From Saccharicrinis sp963663905 (GTDB lineage Bacteria; Bacteroidota; Bacteroidia; Bacteroidales; Marinilabiliaceae): a DNA stretch of 64,000 nt. Below, piece by piece: positions 37,758-46,756 of the stretch. The position numbers were made by a program, and so were the translations under genes. The notes below the pieces were generated by a model, which was not told the origin of the DNA, ran no database searches, and saw only the letters and a program-made list of their open reading frames with translations. The stretch is taken from positions 1,054,001 through 1,118,000 of the forward strand of contig OY760657.1 in NCBI GenBank assembly GCA_963663905.2. Reading direction: 5' to 3'. Each line of letters begins with the position of its first letter. Within the stretch, counting starts at the first letter, position 1.

Positions 37758-37792
37758 AAGGAGATTTCCTTTAAGAGATCTCCTTTCTTTTT
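37758..37792 (+). terminator. Intrinsic terminator before susC
   Basis: AAGGAGAT (37758-37765) pairs with ATCTCCTT (37778-37785), a 12-nt loop, followed by TCTTTTT. It ends the catabolic operon unless read through into susC. Confidence 0.8.
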
Positions 37793-37828
37793 GAACTTTT
37801 CCCCGTAAAGATTAAAAAATGTAAAATA

Positions 37829-40800
37829 ATGAAACTAAATGCAAAATGGTTGTTTTCTATGAAATGCGGTAAATTTGGCTTGATTTCCAGAGTCTTATCT
37901 ATTGTTTTTTTAGGATTGATACAATGTACGTATTTGCTTGCAGATGAAAAAGTAGATAATATGAAAGTATCTGCTCAGCAAGAAAAACTGATTGATATCC
38001 GTGGTAAAGTTTTAGATGAAACTGGCAACCCCGCACCTGGAGTGAATGTTTCTATTAAAGGTTTGCCCAAAGGTGGAATTACAGACATGGATGGAAATTA
38101 TTTTCTAAAAGATGTATCTTCTGATGCTGTCTTGATGATTTCTTTTATTGGATACAAACAACAGGAAATTCAAATTCAGGGCAGGACTATAATTAATGTA
38201 ACTCTTGAGCCTGATGTACTTTTGATCGATGAGGTTGTAGTGCAGGTAGGTTATGGTAGTGTAAAAAGAGCTAACTTGTTAGGAGCTGTCGCCGATATCT
38301 CAACTAAAGAAGTTGAAGATGTTGTAACCGGAAATTTATCATCTGCATTGATAGGAACCATGCCTGGTATTACTATTGGTGAAACTTCAGGTGCTCCCGG
38401 AGCATCTACTTCTATTACCATTCGTACTTCCGGATCATGGAACAATGAGAGCCCTATTTTCGTAATTGATGGTTTTGTTTACGAAGATCAGGAGGCGTTT
38501 GATATTTTAGATCCATCAGAAGTAGAAAGTATTTCAGTGTTAAAAGATGGTGCAGCATCTGTTTATGGTGCACGTGCAGCCGGTGGTGTAATTGTGGTTA
38601 CCACAAAAAGAGGTAAAGAAGGTAAACCTAAAATTAACTATTCAGGAACTTACGGTATTTCAAATGCTACTTCTTTTCCAAAGTTAATGAGTGCCTATGA
38701 TCATGCACAAGCAGTTAATGATCTAGCCTGGGGACAATATAATTGGGATAGAGATCAATACACTGAAAATTCTGATGAGAAGGTTATTTTTAATGATAGC
38801 GATTTAGAATTAATTAAAGACTTAAATTATAGTTGGTTAGATAAAGGTTGGAAACCAGCTGCTCAAACCAGACATAATGTTACTGTAAGTGGAGGTACAA
38901 AAAAAGCACAATATTTCTTTGGTGGATCTTATATGTATCAAAACGGAAACTTCGACAACCTGGATATGAATAAATATACAATGAGAACAGGTGTTGATAT
39001 AAAGTTTGCCGATAGCTGGAGCTTAAAGTTAGGACTTGACGGAAATAGCAAAAAGACTTCTATGCCTTATAATGCATACGATAAGGAGCCTGAGAAAATG
39101 TATATTACATATAGTACCTTGTTAAGAATGCCTAAATGGTTGCCTCCATATATCAACGGATTACCTGTAGGACAGGGAATTGCGTTTTCGCATCCTTTAT
39201 ACATTAATGATGTAAATACCTACAGAAAAAGCGAAAGCAATAATGTACACGCCAATATGGCTCTTGAATGGGAAGCGCCTTTTATTAAAGGATTAACTGC
39301 AAAAGTTTCATTCGATTATAGCAAGAGTAACTCAACAGGTGTTTTATATGCTAAACCTTATGATCTTTATTCTTTTACAAATGAAGCAGTATCAAGTCCC
39401 TACCTTGCTCTTGCAGAAGGTAGTGAAGTGTCTGAAATTACTACTATTGAAAATGGTGATAAATATTCACAAAGTGCTAGCTTCTCCTCTAGCTATCAAT
39501 TGAATTTTGCAATTAATTATAGCAAAACTTTAGGAAAACATAGTGTTAAAGCATTATTAGTTGGTGAGCAAAGTGCAGGAGAAGGATCTTCTCTTTCAGG
39601 AACAGCGACTAAAATGATATATTCAAGTGTAGAAACATCAGAAGCATTTGGTGATGGTGTGGCAGATGAGTTTTCAGGTAGCCCTTCTTTTGATACTGGT
39701 GGTAGACAATCTTTAGTAGGTCGTTTAAATTATGATTTTAATGATAAATATTTGGTAGAGAGTTCGTTCAGATACGAAGGGTCTACGAAATTTGCCCCTG
39801 AAGATCGTTGGGGATTTTTCCCTTCAGTATCGTTAGGATGGCGTGTATCTGAAGAACCTTTCTTTAAAAACAACATATCCTCAGGCTTTATTGATAATAT
39901 GAAAATCAGATTATCATATGGATTGTTAGGAAATGATAAAGGTAATGCGCTAGCATGGGAAGAAAATTATGAGTATTCTGGAGATGTTGTTTACTTAGGG
40001 GGATCTACTTTATTAGGTGGAATCAGTCCTCTTAACGACGGTGCAACATTACAGGGTGTAAGCTGGGAAAAAACAGATTCATATAACGGAGGTATTGAAT
40101 TAAGATTATTTGAGCACTTGTCATTTAGTTATGATATGTTTTATAGATATACTTATGATATCTTACAACAAGTAACCAGTGCCTTACCATATCAATCAGG
40201 TATTTCAACTCAGCTTCCTAAATCAAATTATGGTATTCAAAAATCATGGGGAGATGAAATCAGTATCAAATACGATAATAACATTGGTACAAACTGGAAG
40301 TATTATGTTAAGGGTAATCTAGGATATGCAACTTCAAGAGTTGTTCGTAAATATCAGGCTCTGGCAACAATTGGAACCTGGAAGGATGAAGAAGGACGTA
40401 TCAGAGGAGGTGAAACAGGATATGTTTCATTAGGTATAATGTCTCAGAGTGATGTAGATCAAATACTAACAGAGAATCCTGATTATACAATTTTTGGAGA
40501 TGTTCCTGAAGCCGGGATGTTAAACTTTAAAGATGTTGGTGGTTCAAACTACTCAAATGAGCCTGATGGTAAAGTTGATGAAAATGACGAAAGAATTATC
40601 TCAAAATATGATTCAGCACCTTATACTTATGGATTTAGTTTAGGTTTTGAATTTAAAAGTTTCAAGTTTGATGCTGTATTTAACGGAAGCTTTGGAAACG
40701 ATATTATTTTAGATAAGGCGGTTTATAATAAAGGGCAAGGAAATCGTAGTGTATTTGACTGGCTAAGTTATCGTTCAAATAACCTTACCATGTGGAAAGA

Positions 40801-41104
40801 TCACTGGACTCCTGATAATACAGATGCTAAATTACCTCGTTTGGATAATGGTAAAGCAAGTTATCGTTCAACTTTTTGGAAAAGGGATGGACACGTTTTA
40901 AACTGGAGATCTGTTACATTATCATATAACATGCCTAAGAGTATATCTAGTAGAATTGGAATTCCAAGTTTAAGAATTTTCTGTTCTGGAAATAACTTGC
41001 TAACTATCATTAATCCATATAAATATCGTCACCCAAGTTTGTCGAGTTGGATGGATTATCCTATCATGAGATCGTTTAATTTTGGAGTTAACTTGAATTT
41101 ATAA
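37829..41104 (+). CDS. SusC/RagA-family TonB-dependent outer-membrane transporter
   Basis: 1091 residues. After a signal region (to about residue 38) comes the carboxypeptidase-regulatory-like domain (IDIRGKVLDETGNPAPGVNV, ISFIGYKQQEI), then the TonB plug (VVVQVGYGSVKRANLLGA, SIRTSGSWNNESPIFVIDGF) and a large 22-strand barrel ending FNFGVNLNL. It imports oligosaccharides with the SusD lipoprotein that follows 5 bp downstream. It is the only SusC in the window, so it is likely the main route for pectin oligomers. The cargo cannot be inferred from sequence alone. The terminator at 37758-37792 lies just upstream, but no clear TAnnTTTG promoter is seen in the remaining gap, so transcription may be by readthrough. 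Confidence 0.95.
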   Translation: MKLNAKWLFSMKCGKFGLISRVLSIVFLGLIQCTYLLADEKVDNMKVSAQQEKLIDIRGKVLDETGNPAPGVNVSIKGLPKGGITDMDGNYFLKDVSSDAVLMISFIGYKQQEIQIQGRTIINVTLEPDVLLIDEVVVQVGYGSVKRANLLGAVADISTKEVEDVVTGNLSSALIGTMPGITIGETSGAPGASTSITIRTSGSWNNESPIFVIDGFVYEDQEAFDILDPSEVESISVLKDGAASVYGARAAGGVIVVTTKRGKEGKPKINYSGTYGISNATSFPKLMSAYDHAQAVNDLAWGQYNWDRDQYTENSDEKVIFNDSDLELIKDLNYSWLDKGWKPAAQTRHNVTVSGGTKKAQYFFGGSYMYQNGNFDNLDMNKYTMRTGVDIKFADSWSLKLGLDGNSKKTSMPYNAYDKEPEKMYITYSTLLRMPKWLPPYINGLPVGQGIAFSHPLYINDVNTYRKSESNNVHANMALEWEAPFIKGLTAKVSFDYSKSNSTGVLYAKPYDLYSFTNEAVSSPYLALAEGSEVSEITTIENGDKYSQSASFSSSYQLNFAINYSKTLGKHSVKALLVGEQSAGEGSSLSGTATKMIYSSVETSEAFGDGVADEFSGSPSFDTGGRQSLVGRLNYDFNDKYLVESSFRYEGSTKFAPEDRWGFFPSVSLGWRVSEEPFFKNNISSGFIDNMKIRLSYGLLGNDKGNALAWEENYEYSGDVVYLGGSTLLGGISPLNDGATLQGVSWEKTDSYNGGIELRLFEHLSFSYDMFYRYTYDILQQVTSALPYQSGISTQLPKSNYGIQKSWGDEISIKYDNNIGTNWKYYVKGNLGYATSRVVRKYQALATIGTWKDEEGRIRGGETGYVSLGIMSQSDVDQILTENPDYTIFGDVPEAGMLNFKDVGGSNYSNEPDGKVDENDERIISKYDSAPYTYGFSLGFEFKSFKFDAVFNGSFGNDIILDKAVYNKGQGNRSVFDWLSYRSNNLTMWKDHWTPDNTDAKLPRLDNGKASYRSTFWKRDGHVLNWRSVTLSYNMPKSISSRIGIPSLRIFCSGNNLLTIINPYKYRHPSLSSWMDYPIMRSFNFGVNLNL

Positions 41105-41109
41105 TAGTT

Positions 41110-42978
41110 ATGTTTAAGAAAATAAGTTTAGCGATATCCCTGTTTGCTTTTTTATTGATTGCAGGAATGTTTTCATCTTGTAGTGATGTTTTAGAAGTCA
41201 GGGATGCATCTGTAATTAATCCTGATATTTGGGATGATGAAACAAATACGACATTATATATTAATGATTTATATAGCGCTTTGCCAATTACAACTTCAAT
41301 AACAATTTCTACTGGAGCTTTTGGTGATCATAGTAGCTATTGTGATGAGACAATTGGTGTAAATACCTTTGTTAATGGTGAATTTACTGCTTCTAGTGTA
41401 GGAACCTTTAGTGCTACATATTATCAGAATATCAGATATATTAATATGGCTCTTGAGAAAATGGAAAGTAGTAGCATGGATGAAGAAGCCCATAATAGAA
41501 TTGTAGGACAGTTATATTTTATGCGTGGTTGGTCATATTGGAATTTAGTGGCCATATATGGTGGAGTGCCTTATGTTACTGATACTTATAATCCATTTTC
41601 TGAAAATATTGAAAAAATTAATGTTGAGAGAAATAAAACATCAGAATGTATTCAATATATCGTAGAAGATTTAGATAATGCAATTGCAAATTTACCTGCT
41701 GCAGTAACTGAATATCCTGATGGAAGTTCAAGTTATGCTCGTATTACAAGAGCAGCAGCTGCAGCTTTAAAAGGTAGAGTTCTTTTAACATATGCCAGTC
41801 CTCTATTTAATCCTAATAATGATGTTACCAGATGGGAAACAGCCTATCAGGCCAACTATAATGCACAGGAAATAGCATCTGCTGATGGTTATGGTCTGAT
41901 TACAGGTCTTGGATCTGATCCTTTGGATGGAAATTTTGCAAGTATTTATTTGGATGAAGGATTAAGCAATCCGGAAGCTTTATTTGTTAAAGCATATGAT
42001 CTTAGTGTTGGTAAAACTCATAGTTGGGATAACTCAGTTCGACCATATGTTGCTGGTGTAGGCGGTGCCGAAGGTGGTGGTCAAAGTAATAACCCAACAT
42101 GGAATCTTGTAAAAGCTTTTCCAATGGTTAATGGTATGGCCATTACTGAAGAAGGATCTGGTTATGATGAAAGTAGTTTCTTTTTAAACAGAGATCCTCG
42201 TTTTTATGCAACAATCGGATACAATGGTTGCACCTGGCCCTTATCAGGAATGGATGGAACAAGAGTTTGGACATATTCAGGTAGTGATACTGAAGTAATT
42301 AATCCTACCAAAACTGGTTTCTATTGTCGCAAAATGACCAATGCTTCTATTAACTCTGATGAAACAGATGAATGTGGAACAGATTGGATTGAGATAAGAT
42401 TTGCTGAAATTTTATTAAACCTTGCAGAGTGTGCTAATGAAACAGATCGTCAGTCTGAAGCTATTGCTTTGATTGGTAAAATAAGAGACCGAGCTGGTAT
42501 TGAAGCAGGAGATGATAATTTATACGGATTAGCTTCATCTTATGCAAATAGCGAAGATTTAACAGAGCTTATCATGAATGAACGTTTCATAGAATTTGCT
42601 TTTGAAAACAAGCGTTTTTGGGATATGCGTCGCCGAAATATGTTTTATGAAGATCTAGGAAATACACCTAAATTTAATGGTTCAATTAGAAAGATATTAG
42701 AAATTGTTCCTGTTGGTGTTCCTCCTGTTCCAACCTTACGAGAAAAGTTCTTAGCTAATCTGGTTGCAACAAGAAATGATATTGATGTTAACTCTGAATA
42801 TGCAGATTATTTTACAGGTACATCTAAGTCATATACAGGAGATGTTAATTACCCTATTGCAATTCCGGAAACCTATAAGTTTTTTGCAATACCTCAAAAT
42901 ATTTTAGATCGTTCTACAGCACTAAAACAAACCCAGGGATGGGGTGATGGTGTTGATGAATTTGATCCATACGAATAG
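41110..42978 (+). CDS. SusD/RagB-family outer-membrane glycan-binding lipoprotein
   Basis: 622 residues, lipoprotein signal (GMFSSC, Cys24). SusD features are the N-terminal DVLEVRDASVINPD segment, the TPR-rich region (AHNRIVGQLYFMRGWSYWNL) and the C-terminal NERFIEFAFENKRFWDMRR block, which is diagnostic of RagB/SusD. It caps the SusC channel and captures oligosaccharides at the cell surface. It is coupled to susC with a 5-bp gap and is followed by a strong terminator. Confidence 0.95.
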   Translation: MFKKISLAISLFAFLLIAGMFSSCSDVLEVRDASVINPDIWDDETNTTLYINDLYSALPITTSITISTGAFGDHSSYCDETIGVNTFVNGEFTASSVGTFSATYYQNIRYINMALEKMESSSMDEEAHNRIVGQLYFMRGWSYWNLVAIYGGVPYVTDTYNPFSENIEKINVERNKTSECIQYIVEDLDNAIANLPAAVTEYPDGSSSYARITRAAAAALKGRVLLTYASPLFNPNNDVTRWETAYQANYNAQEIASADGYGLITGLGSDPLDGNFASIYLDEGLSNPEALFVKAYDLSVGKTHSWDNSVRPYVAGVGGAEGGGQSNNPTWNLVKAFPMVNGMAITEEGSGYDESSFFLNRDPRFYATIGYNGCTWPLSGMDGTRVWTYSGSDTEVINPTKTGFYCRKMTNASINSDETDECGTDWIEIRFAEILLNLAECANETDRQSEAIALIGKIRDRAGIEAGDDNLYGLASSYANSEDLTELIMNERFIEFAFENKRFWDMRRRNMFYEDLGNTPKFNGSIRKILEIVPVGVPPVPTLREKFLANLVATRNDIDVNSEYADYFTGTSKSYTGDVNYPIAIPETYKFFAIPQNILDRSTALKQTQGWGDGVDEFDPYE

Positions 42979-42992
42979 TAAAATAAACAAAC

Positions 42993-43028
42993 AAGAAGAA
43001 TCTAACACCTCTGGGTTAGATTCTTCTT
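42993..43028 (+). terminator. Intrinsic terminator after susD
   Basis: A 14-bp perfect stem, AAGAAGAATCTAAC (42993-43006) with GTTAGATTCTTCTT (43015-43028), with an 8-nt loop. A T-rich stretch follows, but the T tract is short. Confidence 0.82.
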
Positions 43029-43054
43029 TATATAATATTTAAATCGCTAAAGAT

Positions 43055-44857
43055 ATGAAGAGAAATCTACTATTTTTTTGTATTCTTTTAATCGAGTTAT
43101 GCATGGTTAATCATGCATATTCTCAAACATTAGCTTTTCCTTCAGCGGAGGGATATGGTAAGTATGCTTCCGGTGGTCGTGGAGGTGAAGTTGTTGAAGT
43201 TACAAACCTTTTAGATTATGATCCTGCAACAGAAGATCCTATTGAAGGTAGCTTCAGATGGGCTTTTACTCAGGCAATGGAAGCACTTGTAAATAAATGG
43301 GGCGTAACATATTATGAGCCATTACCACTTACTGTTGTGTTTAAAGTAGGTGGAGTAATAGAATTAAAAGCAGATTTTTCTTTAAACAGAGATAATGTGA
43401 CAATTGCCGGTCAAACAGCCTTAGGACAAGGTATCTGTTTTAAAGATTACACAGTAAAATTTGGCGGAAACGAAAATGTTATTGTGCGATTTTTAAGTTT
43501 TAGACCAGGAGATGAAACCGGAGAAGAAGTATCAGCTGCCAGATTTGAAAATGGTGGTACTTTTATATTTGATCACTGTTCAATGAGCTGGGGCATCGAA
43601 GAAACAACTCACTTTTCTAGTGCCAATGATTATACTGTTCAATGGTGTATCGTTAGTGAAGGATTGTATAACTCTATACATAAAAAAGGAGCAAGAGGAT
43701 ACGCTGCTCAATGGGGAGGTTCGTATTCTACATACCACCACAATTTATTGGCTCATAACTACAATCGTTCTCCTCGTATTAATGGAGCTAACGATGTTGA
43801 TATTGAAGCTCTTGTTGATTACAGAAATAACTTAAATTTTAATTGGGGTAAATCAAATGCTTGTTACGGTGGAGAGTGGGAAAGTTACCTTATAGGTTTT
43901 GCACATACTAATTTTGTAAATAATTATTATAAACCTGGAAATGCTACTTCATCAACTTTATATTTTGCTCAGCCTTCATACGAAAGATCAACAGGACTAG
44001 CGGTTGGTTATGGACAATGGTATTTCGATGGTAATGTAATGGAAGGTGATGACAGCAAAACTGCAGATAACTGGAGTGCCGTTGATGGTTCGCAGGTAGG
44101 AGGAGTTGAAAATGTTAAGTCAACAACAATGTTTGTAAAAACAGATGGAACAGTTGAAGATTATGATAATTATACAGAGTCAGCAGATGATGCTTATTTA
44201 TCAATTATAGCTGGAGCTGGTGTTACTGTTCCTTCTCGTAATGGTATTGACGAAAGAATCATTCAGGAAGTAAAAGGCGAGATTTCTATTTATCGTTCAG
44301 AATATGTTGCTAATGATGTTACTACTCCAATTCTTGGAGAAACCAATGGAATTATAGATAGTCAATGGAATACAAAACCTCTGGATGCTGATGAAAGTTG
44401 GGATCCTTGGTATTCTTATTATACAACAGTTAGTTCAGATAATGCACCTGTTGATACAGATTTGGATGGTATACCTGATGACTGGGAAAATGCAAATGGA
44501 TTAAATAGCAGTGATCCTGCAGATGCAAAAACGATTACCAATAGCGGCTTTTCTGCATTGGAAGTTTATTTGAATGATCTTGCCGGGGAAACCATAGAAT
44601 TGTCTTTCCCAACTGCCATTTCTACAAATACAGAAGATAAAATTGTAATATTTACAGATAACAACAATTTGTATGTTAATACTGATTTGGTAATTAAAGA
44701 AATTGACATTATTGATATGAATGGTAAGGTTGTAATGTCAAAATCTAATTTAAACGGTCAATCTGTAAACATCTCTTTTCTCACTAAAGGTATTTATGTT
44801 GCAAAAGCTAATATAAACGGAGAGATAATAACTCATAAATTTTTAAAAGATAATTAA
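43055..44857 (+). CDS. PL1-family pectate lyase with T9SS tail
   Basis: 600 residues, signal peptide ending about AYSQ. The right-handed beta-helix starts LAFPSAEGYGKYASGGRGGE, has NVTIAGQTALGQGI, FDHCSMSWGIEE (calcium-site acids) and HHNLLAHNYNRSPRI, whose Arg is the likely catalytic base. PL1 lyases cut alpha-1,4-galacturonan by beta-elimination. A thrombospondin-type calcium segment (DTDLDGIPDDWENANGLN) follows the helix, and the last 90 residues are a type A T9SS tail (IDMNGKVVMSK, KGIYVAKANINGE). It should therefore act at the cell surface. It is the only PL1 of three here with a T9SS tail. It follows the SusD terminator with a 26-bp gap, so a promoter may lie within the terminator region. 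Confidence 0.87.
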   Translation: MKRNLLFFCILLIELCMVNHAYSQTLAFPSAEGYGKYASGGRGGEVVEVTNLLDYDPATEDPIEGSFRWAFTQAMEALVNKWGVTYYEPLPLTVVFKVGGVIELKADFSLNRDNVTIAGQTALGQGICFKDYTVKFGGNENVIVRFLSFRPGDETGEEVSAARFENGGTFIFDHCSMSWGIEETTHFSSANDYTVQWCIVSEGLYNSIHKKGARGYAAQWGGSYSTYHHNLLAHNYNRSPRINGANDVDIEALVDYRNNLNFNWGKSNACYGGEWESYLIGFAHTNFVNNYYKPGNATSSTLYFAQPSYERSTGLAVGYGQWYFDGNVMEGDDSKTADNWSAVDGSQVGGVENVKSTTMFVKTDGTVEDYDNYTESADDAYLSIIAGAGVTVPSRNGIDERIIQEVKGEISIYRSEYVANDVTTPILGETNGIIDSQWNTKPLDADESWDPWYSYYTTVSSDNAPVDTDLDGIPDDWENANGLNSSDPADAKTITNSGFSALEVYLNDLAGETIELSFPTAISTNTEDKIVIFTDNNNLYVNTDLVIKEIDIIDMNGKVVMSKSNLNGQSVNISFLTKGIYVAKANINGEIITHKFLKDN

Positions 44858-45160
44858 TGTATCGTTAATCTGGTAAATTACTTTTTTAAGAACATAAGTG
44901 CAGGTTAAAATAAGGCTATGAGCTTAATTATTAACTGGTATATTTCAGACTTACTTACATGAAATTATATGATGAAACGAACATATAAATTTTAATATTA
45001 AAAGCTATTCTGCTTGTAAAGGTTAAAATTTCATGAGAGTTCCATCTGACAAATGATAGAAATTATAATCATATGAAACGAGCCATGAGTAAAACTTACT
45101 CACTCAGAAAGATGATCATTGGCGAGTTCCATATGGCTTATGAAAACAAATTATAATCAT
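44858..45160. other. 303-bp intergenic region before CE8 gene
   Basis: AT-rich, with a possible promoter that I cannot fix. It holds the structured element at 45070-45135. A 19-nt direct repeat (45060-45078 and 45148-45166) flanks that element. Confidence 0.75.
45070..45135 (+). repeat. Structured intergenic element, copy 2 (terminal inverted repeats)
   Basis: It begins CATATGAAACGAGCC and ends GGCGAGTTCCATATG. These pair as CATATG/CATATG, AAC/GTT and GCC/GGC around an A-C mismatch and a tandem G-A/A-G mismatch. Inside is a 6-bp hairpin GAGTAA/TTACTC (45087-45101). The other copy has GAGAA/TTCTC, so one pair has changed on both sides. A 19-nt direct repeat flanks the element. It ends 25 nt before the CE8 start. 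Confidence 0.7.
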
Positions 45161-46603
45161 ATGAAAAATATTGTAGTATTACTTATATTATTGGCAGGTG
45201 TTTTTAATGTTTCAGCTCAGGTATTCGATTATGTAGTTGATGCTAGTGGATCTGGAACACATACTACCATTCAATCTGCCATTGATGCTTGTCCTGATAA
45301 TGTGCGAACATTTATTTTCGTAAAAAACGGCACATATCAGGAAAAGGTAATGATCGGTTCTCATTCAACAACTTCAAGCAAAATAATATCCTTAATTGGT
45401 GAGGATGTTGATAACGTAATTATCTCATGGGATGATTATAATGGAAAAACGATTACATATGATGGAAAAACAGTAACATCAGGAACACCTCAATCTGCTA
45501 CTTTTACTGTTAATTCAGAAGACTTTTACGCAGAGAATCTTACTATTAAAAATGAATATACTTCAGCTCAGGCTGTTGCTTTATATACAGTAGCTGATAG
45601 ACAAACATTTAAGAATTGTAAGATTATTGGTTTTCAGGATACGCATTACTTAAAAAAGGCACGTAGATCTTTTTATAAAGATTGTTTTATTGAAGGAGGT
45701 ACAGATTACATATGTGCTGGTGGTACAGCTATTTTTGAAGATTGTACCTTGCATAGTTTAAAAAATGGATCATATGTAACTGCTCCTGAAGATATATTAG
45801 CCATTACATCCGGTTATTTTCATGGCTTTGTTTTTAGAAACTGTACACTAACTTCTGATGATAATATTATTGTTTATTTAGGACGACCATGGCAAATGCT
45901 TGCTTCTTCGGTTTTTATTAGCTGTAATATGGAAAATATCAAACCTGAAGGATGGTCAGAATGGGATGGTAGTAATTATGCAACTTCTTTCTTTGCTGAA
46001 TATAACAGCATGGACATGTCTGGCAATTTACTTGATGTATCCAACAGAGTTTCATGGAGTAGACAATTGACAGAATCAGATGTAAATACATATTATACAA
46101 ATGATGTGATATACTCGCACATTTCTACAAGTTATGATCCTGTTGCCTTAGTTACCCCTCTTTCAGACCCTGCTAATGCTCAAATTAATGGTACAGAGTT
46201 GACATGGGATGCTATTGATGGATCATTAGGTTATGTAATTTATAAGGACGGTGTTGTATTAGGATTTTCTCAAAGCAATACTTATACGGATAGTACTCCT
46301 TCTTCCATAGATACTTATCATGTAGTTTCTGTTAGTAGTATTGGTGCTTTAAGTGATGGAACAGTAACTGGCGAACCTACAGCTATAAATGAGATAGATA
46401 GTGAATTAAATTATACTTTAACAAAGGATGCTATTGCATTTGATCAGATTTCAAATGTTGAAGTTTATAATATGTACGGAAAGCTTGTAATAAAAAAGCA
46501 GTTGGTATATAATGTTTCATTAGAAGAATTAAATAAAGGCATTTATATAGTAAAATATGAAGGTGAAACAGGAACTAAAGGAACTTTTAAATTTTTAAAA
46601 TAG
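45161..46603 (+). CDS. CE8 pectinesterase with T9SS tail
   Basis: 480 residues from the ATG at 45161, where MKNIVVLLILLAGVFNVSAQ is a clean signal peptide. An upstream frame start at 45119 lies inside the repeat element and is unlikely. The canonical PME motifs are all present: GFQDTHYL, EGGTDYICAGG and YLGRPWQ. The C-terminal part has a fibronectin type III-like domain (LTWDAIDGSLGYVIYKDG) and a T9SS tail (VEVYNMYGKLVIKKQ, KGIYIVKYEGE). It removes methyl esters from homogalacturonan at the cell surface so that the PL1 lyases can cut. This is the canonical partner of the altered CE8 at 17946. Confidence 0.93.
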   Translation: MKNIVVLLILLAGVFNVSAQVFDYVVDASGSGTHTTIQSAIDACPDNVRTFIFVKNGTYQEKVMIGSHSTTSSKIISLIGEDVDNVIISWDDYNGKTITYDGKTVTSGTPQSATFTVNSEDFYAENLTIKNEYTSAQAVALYTVADRQTFKNCKIIGFQDTHYLKKARRSFYKDCFIEGGTDYICAGGTAIFEDCTLHSLKNGSYVTAPEDILAITSGYFHGFVFRNCTLTSDDNIIVYLGRPWQMLASSVFISCNMENIKPEGWSEWDGSNYATSFFAEYNSMDMSGNLLDVSNRVSWSRQLTESDVNTYYTNDVIYSHISTSYDPVALVTPLSDPANAQINGTELTWDAIDGSLGYVIYKDGVVLGFSQSNTYTDSTPSSIDTYHVVSVSSIGALSDGTVTGEPTAINEIDSELNYTLTKDAIAFDQISNVEVYNMYGKLVIKKQLVYNVSLEELNKGIYIVKYEGETGTKGTFKFLK

Positions 46604-46756
46604 TTTGCTGCAAGTTTTTGTAAACAGATAAGAAATAGAAATTAATAAGGTTCTAACACTTATAAAATATTAGAGAAGAGAAAATATAATGTATTCTGAA
46701 GTTTAAAGTGCATTATAGTGAATTAAATATGGATTAGGTTTTGTTTTGTGTTTAAA

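Noticed and set aside
45119..45160. Upstream start for the CE8 gene
   Set aside because: This start falls within the end of the structured repeat and gives a poor signal peptide; the ATG at 45161 gives a standard one.
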